Of a stretch of DNA of 64,000 nt, positions 1-8,087 are shown piece after piece. The position numbers were made by a program, and so were the translations under genes. The stretch comes from CAWFXC01 sp963819735 (lineage in GTDB: Bacteria; Actinomycetota; Acidimicrobiia; IMCC26256; DASPTH01): the NCBI GenBank assembly GCA_963819735.1, contig CAWFXC010000005.1, positions 1 through 64,000 on the forward strand, given 5' to 3'. Position 1 is the first letter of the stretch. Every line of letters starts with the position of its first letter. The notes below the pieces were generated by a model, which ran no database searches, was not told the origin of the DNA, and saw only the letters and a program-made list of their open reading frames with translations.

Positions 1-94
1 TCCGCAATCGACAATCCGACGCCCTCCTGGGGATCCTGACAAGATCGCTTGCCTCGCCCAGGGCAGCGCTCAGCAGGTCGAGAGGGGTGCAGGG

Positions 95-1366
95 ATGGCT
101 GAGAGGCCAGCAGGTGGCATGCCGTTGCAAGGCGTGCGCGTCCTCGCGTTGGAGCAGATGCAAGCCCTGCCCTACGGCACGCAGCTCCTCGCCCGTCTGG
201 GTGCCGAGATCGTCAAGGTCGAACACCCAATCACCGGGGAGGCCGGGCGGGGTGCACTGCCGGCGATGAACGACCCGTTTGGACGTCCCGTCGGCAATAC
301 GTTCCTTCGAAACAACCTCGGGAAGCGGAGCATCGGCGTCGACATCAAGGACCCGCGGGTCGCGATCTCGTCCTCCGCCTCGCGCCGAGGTTTGATGTCG
401 TGTGCGAGAACTTCCGAGCTTCCACCCTCGAGCGTCTCGGCCTCGGCTACGACGATGTGGTCACCGTGCATCCCTCCGTCGTGTATCTGTCCGTGTCCGG
501 ATTCGGTCACGGTGATGACAGCAGATACGACGGATGGCCGGCGTACGCGCCTGTCGTCGAAGCGATGGGAGGTCTGTACGAATTCAAGCGCGAGGCCGGC
601 GTGGCACCCGTAGCCTCACCTGTCGGGTCGCTCGGGGACACGGCGTCTTCGCTCTACGCCGTTATCGGTGTACTCGCCGCGCTGCGCCACCGGGACCAAA
701 CCGGAGAAGGCCAATATGTCGACATCGCCATGTACGACGCGATGGTCGCTCTCGGTGACGCTGGCATCAATTACTGGTCGATGGGTCTGTTGGATGGAGG
801 CCAGCGCGCCGCTGATCAACCACGCGTTCCTCGCCCGTGACGGATACTTCGTCATGCAGGTGCTTCGTAGCCATCAGTGGGAGCGCTTGGCGGGCGTGCT
901 CGACGAGCCGACTTGGCTGACCGACCCTGAGCTCGGCCGACCGTCGGACTGGTTCGATCACCTGGAAGATGTCGTCCGGCCCGCGGTCGAGCGGTGGGCT
1001 TCGATCCGCAGCAAGTTCGTCGCGGCCGAAGCGCTTTGCCAAGCCGGGATCGCCGCTGGGCCCGTCAACACGCCAGGTGACGTCATCGCCGATCCGCACC
1101 TACAGCGACGCAACATGATCATCGAGATGGATCGGGTCGACGGTGTCGCCGACCCGATTCTGAGCCCTGGGAATCCTGTGAAGATGTCGCGCCTTGTCGA
1201 GGGCGACTCGACGCGAGTGCCTTGGGTGGGCGAGCATACGGGCCAGGTCCTGCGCGAAGAACTCGACCTATCGGACGATGAGCTCGACGTGCTGCGCGCG
1301 GCGCGAGTCATCTCCGACGAAGCCGGAGCGATTCCGCGTACAGCGGACACGGTCGTCTCCCAGTGA
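95..1366 (+). pseudogene. CaiB/BaiF family CoA-transferase, two frameshifts
   Basis: Class III CoA-transferases move CoA between carboxylic acids. The opening residues (GVRVLALEQ, then LLARLGAEIVKVEHP) are the typical N-terminus and RVPWVGEHTGQVLREEL is the typical C-terminus. The coding frame changes near 358, where a run of three G stands where four are expected, and back near 809, so the reading is frame 2, 1, 2. The two shifts compensate. About 420 aa in total, the usual family length. ATG at 95 follows a GAGAGG run. This could be an assembly artefact or a young pseudogene. Confidence 0.85.
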
Positions 1367-1534
1367 ACGCGTGACGCAACGCTCGGCGACCGCTGATGCG
1401 AGGCACTCTCTATCTCGCGGTGTACCGACGTGCCGGTGAGTGGGTGAGTGCGAAAGCGATCGTGGCATGCGCTCCGTCCGGTGAAGGACGCAGATCGCAG
1501 CCCGGATGCGGGTGAGCGGGTCGACTGATGCGAT

Positions 1535-1669
1535 TCAGCTCTCGCCGCGCAGGTTCGCCTGGAATGAGAGTACGTTCGATGGCTTGCAGCCGAAGGTGCC
1601 TTGTTTCACGGGGTGAAGGCGCACCCACCTGGCGCTCTTGAGCTACACCTCGACCAAGCGGCTTGTGCT
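1535..1669 (-). pseudogene. 3' fragment of a branched-chain-type ABC substrate-binding protein
   Basis: The minus strand reads KSTSRLVEV, a TAG stop, then LKSARWVRLHPVKQGTF and on to QANLRGES and a TGA. This closely parallels the last 45 residues of the intact substrate-binding protein encoded at 55574-56920 (STSCFIEVQFKSGKWVRLHP to KANLLGGS). Nothing recognisable precedes it. It is a decayed relic of a paralogue lying just outside the tRNA-bounded element. Confidence 0.75.
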
Positions 1670-1867
1670 CTTCCCATGCATGGTTGCAAGCCCCGACTGC
1701 CTCGGCGATCACCGAACAGCCAGTCATTGAGTGACTGGGGCATCGCCTACCGACGATGGGAGCGCTCGTGGAGCGCGGCAACCCGGCCACCGGAGAGGCC
1801 CACGCGGACCCAACATCGGTCTGTTGGTCATCGGCTGCTGTGAGGGTTGCGTGCAGTATGAAGTGGG

Positions 1868-1939
1868 CGCCCCCGCCAGGATTCGAACCTGGGCACACGG
1901 TTTAGGAAACCGATGCTCTATCCCCTGAGCTACGGGGGC
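1868..1939 (-). tRNA. tRNA-Arg (anticodon CCT)
   Basis: Reading the minus strand from 1939, a cloverleaf folds fully: 7-bp acceptor GCCCCCG/CGGGGGC, D arm GCTC/GAGC, anticodon loop TTCCTAA (anticodon CCT, decodes AGG), T arm CCAGG-TTCGAAT-CCTGG, discriminator G. It is 72 nt and CCA is not encoded. There is a U-U mismatch at the base of the anticodon stem. Its 5' half (1902-1939) recurs perfectly at 28636-28673, marking an integration site. Confidence 0.95.
1902..1939 (+). repeat. att-like direct repeat, left copy (inside tRNA-Arg)
   Basis: This 38-nt stretch equals the tRNA from its 5' end to position 38, the last base of the anticodon loop. It is identical to 28636-28673. Bases diverge immediately on both sides (1901 T versus 28635 G; 1940 G versus 28674 A). 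Confidence 0.9.
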
Positions 1940-2097
1940 GGGGCCGGCGCGAATCGTGGGAGAAAACCCGGCGCAGGACGGCTCAGGATAGGGCGACTCG
2001 ATCGCCGCGGCCTGCGATTGCCCTTCCGGGCAGCATCGGCGGCGCCGAAGTCGTTTTGGCGCGCGCTTCGCCAGCGATGGCCGGCTCGAATGGGGTG

Positions 2098-3509
2098 TCA
2101 GGCCGCGAGCGGTGGCGCTTCGCGTTGTCGATGTCGGTGCAGCGCGAGCGAGTTCACGCAGAGGGCGAAACCGAGGAGATTGAGGTGCTGGCGGGCGTGG
2201 CCGATGCTGTGCGCGCGCCCGAGCCACATGGTGTCGTCGAGGTGACGGTTGATCGATTCGGCGTCGTTACGGCGCCTGAACAGTCGCTCGAAGTCGGCGT
2301 CGCCCGGCGGGATGGGCCGCAGGTTCTCGGTCCGATTGAGCTTGCGCGCCTGGTCTTCTTCATTGCCGTGCAGGCGGACGGTGATGACCCGATCGTCGTA
2401 GCTGGCGGGGAGCTGGTAGTCGTTGTACCAGCGGTACCGACCATTCTTGTCTCGGTTCCGATGGGTGCGGATGCGCGTGATGGGCACGAAGTGATGGGTG
2501 CCGGTGTCATCAAGTTCGGCGATGCCGAGCGCGCCACCGGACGCGTAGAGGCGTGCGGTTCGGGTCGTGCCGTTGGCGAGCGTGATGGTCTTGTCTTCGA
2601 TGTGGACGTTCTTCTCGACACGACGTTCGCTGCGCCGAGGCTTCTTGGCCCCGGCCTTGGCAGCGGTGACGCGGTTGATCGGCAACAGCCCGAGTTCGCG
2701 CAGCAGATGCTGGTGGTGGACCCCGCGCAGCGCGGTGTCGTAGATGACGCCCTGCGCACCGGGCATATGGGGTGCGAGACGGGTGAAGCAATCGAGGGCG
2801 CTGCGGGCTTCTCCACCGGGGGTAGGAACCCACTCGACATCGAGGATGACACGGCCGTGCACGTCGGCGAGTGCGGGCGGCGACAAGGACGAACTTGGTT
2901 CCCCAAGCGGCGTTACCGTCGCCTTCGAAGTGGAGCGCGGCGTCGGGTTCGTAGCGCGTCGGCAAGATCTCGCCGGTCTCGCGGTGCACGCGATGATCGC
3001 CAGACTTGGCTTTGAAGAGGGGAGTGATGACCTTGCCGTCGGCGTGAATCATGCGGCTGAGGTCGGGGTGGGTCCACGAGCCGGCACCGCTGGGGTCGAG
3101 GAGCCCGAGCGTGCGTGCCTGTTCGGCGGCGAGCTCGCGGTGCGTGGCGGCGAGTTCGGCGAGGACGGTCGGGTCGGTGAGGTAGCGGTTGCGGGCGTAG
3201 AGGTAGTGGTGGCGACGCATCGGCTGCACGGGGAGCTGCATGGCGGGTTGATGCGGGAACCGTTTCCGGATGGTGCCGCGGATCGGATGCCACACGACTG
3301 GATGTGCGAGCTCGGCTTCGACCCGCCGTGCGCTGCCGTAGACGCTGATCAGTGCCTCGTAGAGCACCCACATGTAGGTCGGATAGTCGCGAGGGCGCCC
3401 GCCGTTGCCGGCGCTCGGGAACCAGGTCGGCGAGCTGGTAGAGCGCGGGGTTGGCGAGCAGCGCTTCGACGCGTTCGAGCGCAGACACACCCGCACGGCG
3501 CGGCTTCAC
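2098..3509 (-). pseudogene. DDE transposase-like gene, frameshifted
   Basis: The gene reads in three successive frames from a GTG at 3507-3509: an N-terminus (VSALERVEALLANPALYQLA), a shift near 3412, a middle part (GGRPRDYPTYMWVLYEAL to GDGNAAWGTKFVLVAA), a shift near 2878, and the C-terminus (ADVHGRVILDVEWV to the stop). Candidate DDE residues are the D of FEGDGNA, the D of VIYDTALRG and the E of RRNDAESINRHLDD. About 470 aa. The GTG start overlaps the recombinase stop (GTGA), so it belongs to the recombinase operon. I see no terminal inverted repeats, so it may be a domesticated or decayed transposase and not a separate IS. Confidence 0.7.
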
Positions 3510-4408
3510 TTCGGAGAGTCCTCGCTCGTCCAATCCCAACCGATGAGACGCGCCGCGCGGTCAAGACTGCGCACTCCCAGCGCCAGGGCCGCCACCTCGA
3601 TCTGACCGGTCTCGTCAAGGACCCTCTTGCCCGCCCACGCCGCGATCGACACCGGCCGAACATCCGGTTCCTGCGCGAGACCGGCGCGTCGCAACGTGTC
3701 CGAGATTGCAACGCAACACGACGCCTGGCGACTCTCCGCCGAACCGTCACCCTCGTAGACGACCGGCGTCGCTGAAGTCGCCGCCGTTCCCAGGCTTTGA
3801 AGTCGCCTCGTCGAGCCAGCGCAGGCGCCCCACTTGGAGAGCACGCCGGTGCGCGGTTCTGTCTTCGTGCTGCCAGCGATCCAGACGGTGCCTGCCTCGA
3901 GGTCCAGGTCGGCGACTGTGATCGAGCTGAGTTCGGATGTGCGCACGGTGGCTTCGGCCAGCGCCCATGCCGCGGGCTGACGTGAATCGCGTAGCGTCCG
4001 GTAGGAGAAGCTCCGACCGAGCGCGATCTCGTCATCGCAGAGCGGACGCGCCAACAACGAAGTCCTCGCCGGGAGCACAACATCCAGCGTCGGGTCGTGG
4101 TCGACGATGCCGTGCTGGCGAAGCACTCGAAACAGCAGCCGGACTGCTGAGCGGCGCAGATGCGCGGTCGCGACACTCGGCGGCCGCCCGTCCGGCGACG
4201 GCGCCGAAATGAACCTCGCAACCTGCTCTCGGGTCACCTCGTCTAGTGACGCGGCGAAGGCACGTTCAACGAACGTCAGAAACCGCGCCATCACTTCCAG
4301 AAGGCGGTGCTCACTCTGTTCGCTCAGATGCCCCGCGCTACGAAGTCCAGCAGCGAGCTCGCCGACAAGCACCTCGACTGCGCCGCTCGGGCGCAAAGAA
4401 GCGCGCAT
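3506..4408 (-). CDS. Tyrosine-recombinase-like integrase lacking an obvious catalytic Tyr
   Basis: About 300 aa with an N-terminal SAM-like core-binding region (LSEQSEHRLLEVMARFLTF) and a C-terminal catalytic-fold region. The first catalytic Arg sits in ALAEATVRTSELSSITVADL. The usual H-x-x-R and Tyr block is replaced by RPVSIAAWAGKRVLDETG and SLDRAARLIGWDW, and I find no Tyr there. ATG at 4406-4408 is preferred because it lies 2 nt after the stop of the upstream 64-aa ORF (translational coupling); an upstream in-frame start at 4471 is less likely. The position next to tRNA-Arg fits an integrase of the element. The altered active site suggests an accessory role or a divergent subfamily. Confidence 0.75.
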   Translation of the reverse strand: MRASLRPSGAVEVLVGELAAGLRSAGHLSEQSEHRLLEVMARFLTFVERAFAASLDEVTREQVARFISAPSPDGRPPSVATAHLRRSAVRLLFRVLRQHGIVDHDPTLDVVLPARTSLLARPLCDDEIALGRSFSYRTLRDSRQPAAWALAEATVRTSELSSITVADLDLEAGTVWIAGSTKTEPRTGVLSKWGACAGSTRRLQSLGTAATSATPVVYEGDGSAESRQASCCVAISDTLRRAGLAQEPDVRPVSIAAWAGKRVLDETGQIEVAALALGVRSLDRAARLIGWDWTSEDSPK

Positions 4409-4410
4409 CG

Positions 4411-4605
4411 TCAGTTGTCGATCTCGACCTCTACGCCGGCAGGAAGTAGTGCTAGGAGATCGGCGCACCAACCGAACAACGAAGCGTCGACCTGAGCCCG
4501 CAGATCATCGGCTTCCTCGAGCGCAGTCGAGTTTTCGCCTCGCACGCTCACGAGCCACTCGCCAAGTAGCACCGGCCCGAGATCGGGCTGCGTATCATCC
4601 GCCAT
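4411..4605 (-). CDS. Small acidic protein, first gene of recombinase operon
   Basis: A 64-aa acidic protein (starts MADDTQPDLGPVLLGEWL, ends PAGVEVEIDN) with no recognised domain. A GGAAGGTG ribosome-binding site lies about 6 nt before ATG 4605. The TGA is 2 nt from the recombinase ATG, so the two are almost certainly co-translated. It could be a recombination directionality or accessory factor; that role is inferred only from position. Confidence 0.6.
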   Translation of the reverse strand: MADDTQPDLGPVLLGEWLVSVRGENSTALEEADDLRAQVDASLFGWCADLLALLPAGVEVEIDN

Positions 4606-4684
4606 GTCGGCACCTTCCCGAAGGTTCCGGCCAAGGCCCCGGGGTGTTTCCGCACCGCCGGGGCCACTTCTTCGTATGCCTATA

Positions 4685-4714
4685 ACCTTAGGCTACCCAC
4701 CTAACCGATGTCAA
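4685..4714 (-). promoter_or_regulatory. Promoter of recombinase operon with overlapping operator
   Basis: On the minus strand TTGACA (4714-4709), an 18-nt spacer and TAAGGT (4690-4685) form a good housekeeping promoter. A palindrome TTAGG-N7-CCTAA (4688-4704) sits across the spacer and -10. A second, wider inverted repeat pairs CCTATAACCTT (from 4679) with AAGGGTTGTAGG (4713-4724). The site lies between the operon and the divergent AlpA-like gene, so repression by that small HTH protein is plausible. Confidence 0.6.
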
Positions 4715-4733
4715 GGGTTGTAGGCTTCGAGTC

Positions 4734-4943
4734 GTGGGCCGACGTGTCGACGTCAGCGATCTGATCGACTCTCGCGAAGTGGCAGACCTCGTCGGGCTCG
4801 CGCAGCTGAACACCGTGAGCGCGTACCAGCGGCGGTATCCCGACATGCCTCGTCCTGTCGTCGATATGGGTCAGGGGCGATGCAAGTTGTGGCTCAGGAG
4901 CGAGATCGCGGCATGGGTGAGAGGTCGAAGCCGCGGCGACTAA
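4734..4943 (+). CDS. AlpA-like helix-turn-helix (excisionase-type) protein
   Basis: A 69-aa single-domain winged HTH of the AlpA/MerR-like excisionase group. LIDSREVADLVGL is the first helix-turn-helix, NTVSAYQRRYPDMPRPVVD the recognition segment, and GRCKLWLRSEIAAWVRGR the characteristic C-terminal helix. GTG start at 4734. Divergent from the recombinase operon, with palindromes between them. Family members act as excisionases or regulators of integrase expression, which fits this context. Confidence 0.8.
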   Translation: MGRRVDVSDLIDSREVADLVGLAQLNTVSAYQRRYPDMPRPVVDMGQGRCKLWLRSEIAAWVRGRSRGD

Positions 4944-5030
4944 CGCACCGCGCGCTGACCGAGAGCAGTATTGCTCGTGTCGCCCTGGTGCCGCTTCCGA
5001 TAACCGATGCGAATCGGAAGTCAGCCAGCC

Positions 5031-5808
5031 ATGAGCGCCGAAGTCGTTCCCAGCTCGTCCGCCAGATTTGTCGAACTAGGTGAGCTCAGGGAGGAAGCCC
5101 GTGCGTACGCCAAGAGGTCTCGGGCAGAGAACACGGTGCGCGGGTTCGCTCTGACTGGCGAGCGTTCACGACGTGGTGTGGCGACCACGGACTGGTATCG
5201 CTTCCAGCCGACCCGACGACCGTGATCCTGTTCCTCACCGAATCGGCCCGCACCCTGAGGACCGGAACCGTCGGACGTCGGCTGTCGTCGATCGCGGTTG
5301 CGCACCAAGTTGCCGGTTATCCGAGTCCGATCGACGATCCGCTGGTGAAGATGACGTGGAGAGGCGTCCGTCGTACGCATGGGACTGCACAGCACGGCAA
5401 GGACCCGGTGCTGACGGCCGACCTGAGGAGAATGGTCGGGACGCTGCCGGCCTTCCTCGCGGGCATCCGCGACCGCTGCGTGCTTCTACTCGGATTCACC
5501 ACCGCTCTCCTTCGCAGCGAGCTCGTCGCCCTCGACTTAGCCGACCTGTCGTTTCGTCAATGAAGGCGTGGTCATCGCAGTACGACGATCCAAGACAGAC
5601 CAGGAGGGCAGGGACGGCGCGTAGCTGTTCCTCGCGGCGCCAAGCCCATGACTTGCCCGGTCGCTGCGACAGCCGATTGGATCGCCGCGTCGGGCATTGA
5701 CGGCGGTCCGCTCTTCCGTTCCGTCGATCGTCACGGCCGACTCAGTGCGACGCGACTGTCGGACAGGTCCGTCGCGAAGAGCTGGCCGAGCCGTAGCCCG
5801 ACCGCGTA
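5031..5808 (+). pseudogene. Second tyrosine recombinase, multiply frameshifted and 3' truncated
   Basis: Pieces in three frames line up as one XerC/D-like integrase: ARAYAKRSRAENTVRGF near 5100; from 5222 ILFLTESARTLRTGTVGRRL through PVLTADLRRMVGTLPAFLAG to GFTTALLRSELVALDLADLS; then VVIAVRRSKTDQEG near 5570; then PRGAKPMTCPVAATADWIAA and GPLFRSVDRHGRLSATRL to about 5790. The H-x-x-R...Y catalytic end is missing. At least three frameshifts. A relic of an older or competing integration module. Confidence 0.8.
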
Positions 5809-6234
5809 ACAGCGCCAGAACGGGAAGGTGGCGCAGTCCGCTTGCCGGAAAGAATCGGTTCAGATCTATGGCTCACAACGCACCGCCTATTGTGAGTGAC
5901 TTCGGAGAGCGCGACGGGATCTCTCGTACTGAAGCCGCAGTCATTCTGGGGCAGCCGTTCTTGTCGCAGACCCGCCGAATCAGCACCGCCCGATGGGGCC
6001 TTCTGATCGCCCGTCGACATCGGGTCTCCGGTGGTGCAGTCTTGGGGGAGTGGGCCACGCCGGTCGCAGCGCCGACCTCGTAGCCCTCGGACCGAAGGGA
6101 GCGGTCGCCGGACGACTCTTCCACGAAGAAATGGGGTGGTCTCCGAACCGGCGAGATCCGCCACCTGGGCGGCGACCAATCCGACCGACACTTCGAATCC
6201 CCGCATACATCGTCGAGTGAAAGGCAGTCACCCC
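5809..6234. other. Gene-free stretch
   Basis: No ORF here has a recognisable product or convincing start. The opening part probably continues the decay of the integrase above. The tail holds the leader of the peroxiredoxin-like gene. Confidence 0.5.
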
Positions 6235-6837
6235 ATGCGATCCGGCATCCGACCAGGCGGCGTGTTCCCCGACTATTCATTGCCGGATCACACCAACATC
6301 GTTCGCACACTCAGTGAGCTCCAAGGTGACGATCCGATGATCCTCACGCTGGCCCGAGGCAATTACTGTCCCAAGGAACACCAGCAGCATCTGGAGCTCG
6401 CGGCGAACTATCCGAAAATCGCCGTCGCCTATACCCAGGTCGTCACCATCGCCACCGACGACCACCACACCCTGCAGGAGTTTCGGGGTTCAGTCGGCGC
6501 TCAATGGACATTTCTCTCGGACCCAGCTCGGACGATCCAAAAGGACCTCGATATCCAGGAATACACCGACCCCGAGCACGATCCGATGATCCCCCACACG
6601 CTGGTGCTGAAGCCCGGACTTGTCATCCACAGCATCTACAACGGCTACTGGTTCTGGGGACGCCCATCGTTTTACGACCTGTGGTCCGACTTGTGCGCTG
6701 CGTCGAACGAGATCCGCCCTGACTGGGACCTTAGCAAACCGGGATTGCGCGAGGCCTGGGATGCAGGCGACTACTCGAGCTTTCACGGTTGGAACAAACG
6801 GGCCGCCAAGTCGATGCCCACATCGTATGAGTCCTAG
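6235..6837 (+). CDS. Peroxiredoxin-like (AhpC/TSA, thioredoxin fold) protein
   Basis: 200 aa. PGGVFPDYSLPDHTNIVRTL resembles the opening of AhpC/TSA proteins. LARGNYCPKEHQQHLELA carries the single candidate peroxidatic Cys, followed by a thioredoxin-fold core ending in IPHTLVLKPGLVIHSIYNGY. A second cysteine lies near the C-terminus (DLCAASNE). The start is ATG 6235; the open frame runs further upstream but without homology. It would reduce peroxides in the cytosol. First intact cargo gene after the integration module. Confidence 0.75.
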   Translation: MRSGIRPGGVFPDYSLPDHTNIVRTLSELQGDDPMILTLARGNYCPKEHQQHLELAANYPKIAVAYTQVVTIATDDHHTLQEFRGSVGAQWTFLSDPARTIQKDLDIQEYTDPEHDPMIPHTLVLKPGLVIHSIYNGYWFWGRPSFYDLWSDLCAASNEIRPDWDLSKPGLREAWDAGDYSSFHGWNKRAAKSMPTSYES

Positions 6838-6890
6838 AAGAATAAGGATCTGTCCGTCTCGGGTGGAGACCGGCCTGGATCGAAGGGTAG

Positions 6891-7850
6891 GTGGCAGTAG
6901 TGCGAACGCCGGTCTGCGAACTTCTCGGGATTGAACAACCGATTGCCTTGGCGGCGATGGTGGCGGTGCCCGAACTGGCGGCAGCGGTCTCGAATGCCGG
7001 GGCGCTCGGCATGGTGACGCTGACGTGGTCCGATCCGGCAGGAGACGTGGTTCGCGAGACGGCGGCGCTCACCGATCGTCCCTTCTGTGGCAACCTGGTT
7101 CTCACCTCAGATCAGCACCGTCGTCTCGATGAATCCCTCGAGGCCGGTTTGCGGATCGTGTCATTGTTCCTGGGAGATCCCGCCGGGTACATCGAGCCGG
7201 TCCACGATTCGGGCGGACTCGTTCTGTGTACGGTTGGAAGCGCCGAAGAGGCGCGGCGCGCGGTCGCCAGCGGAGCGGATGTCATCGTGGCGCAGGGTTG
7301 GGAAGCTGGGGGGCACGTCGGGGGTCAGATTGCGACGCTCCCCTTGGTGCCCGCCGTCGTGGACGCGGTGGCGCCGGTGCCAGTAATCGCGGCTGGTGGG
7401 ATCGGGGACGCTCGCGGCGTGGCCGCCGTCCTCGCCTTGGGTGCTCAGGCGGCGTGGGTGGGTACCCAGTTTCTGCTTGCCCAGGAGATGCCCATCCACC
7501 AGGAGTACCGCACTCGCCTGATCAACGCGGTTGAGACCGACGCGGAATGGTACCCCGACCTCTACGACGTCGACTGGCCGGACTCGCCCCACCGCGCGCT
7601 CCGCAACTCGACGGCCGAGATGTGGGAGACCGCGGGCCGGCCGCCTCTGGAGAGTCGGCCCGGAGTGCTCGATATCATCGCGCACTTCGCTTCGGGCGAG
7701 GCAATCGTCCGCTACGAGCCAGCGCCGCCGATGGTTGGCACCACCGGTGACATTGAAGCGCTCTCCATGTGGGCCGGACAGAGCGTCGCGCTCGCCAGGC
7801 AGCCACGACCAGCGGCGGAGATCGTAGCTGAGCTCGTTTCGCGTTTGTGA
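6891..7850 (+). CDS. Nitronate monooxygenase-family (FMN) oxidoreductase
   Basis: 319 aa, the normal length for NMO/2-nitropropane dioxygenase TIM barrels. Start ELLGIEQPIALAAM, the FMN-phosphate site VIAAGGIGDARGVAAVLALG, and AQGWEAGGHVG, which carries the family His. GTG start at 6891 with an AGGG Shine-Dalgarno. The family oxidises nitronates or acts as an enoyl-reductase-like flavoprotein; the substrate is unknown. It is followed by other redox genes on the same strand, 240 bp away. Confidence 0.88.
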   Translation: MAVVRTPVCELLGIEQPIALAAMVAVPELAAAVSNAGALGMVTLTWSDPAGDVVRETAALTDRPFCGNLVLTSDQHRRLDESLEAGLRIVSLFLGDPAGYIEPVHDSGGLVLCTVGSAEEARRAVASGADVIVAQGWEAGGHVGGQIATLPLVPAVVDAVAPVPVIAAGGIGDARGVAAVLALGAQAAWVGTQFLLAQEMPIHQEYRTRLINAVETDAEWYPDLYDVDWPDSPHRALRNSTAEMWETAGRPPLESRPGVLDIIAHFASGEAIVRYEPAPPMVGTTGDIEALSMWAGQSVALARQPRPAAEIVAELVSRL

Positions 7851-7888
7851 GGCCAGCCCGATTGCCGGCGACGACGACGACGATCAGA

Positions 7889-7941
7889 AACTTGAGGCAG
7901 AGAGTCCTCACCGATCATCCATTTGAATTCTGCCTCAAGTT
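7889..7941. repeat. Long inverted repeat (possible terminator)
   Basis: AACTTGAGGCAGA (7889-7901) is perfectly complementary to TCTGCCTCAAGTT (7929-7941), with a 27-nt spacer. It follows the stop of the nitronate monooxygenase gene by 39 bp, so it may act as a terminator or mRNA-protecting hairpin. There is no long T tract. Confidence 0.5.
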
Positions 7942-8087
7942 CTCACGAGCCCTTTTCGCACTTGAGGAACCGAAATATCTACGCAGCCTTCAAATGAGAC
8001 TCAGACCGCATCGGTCGGGCCGACTCGGACTGGCCCGACTGTACGCCGAGTACATGGTGCGCGAACAGAGCGGTCAGGAGGTCCTGT

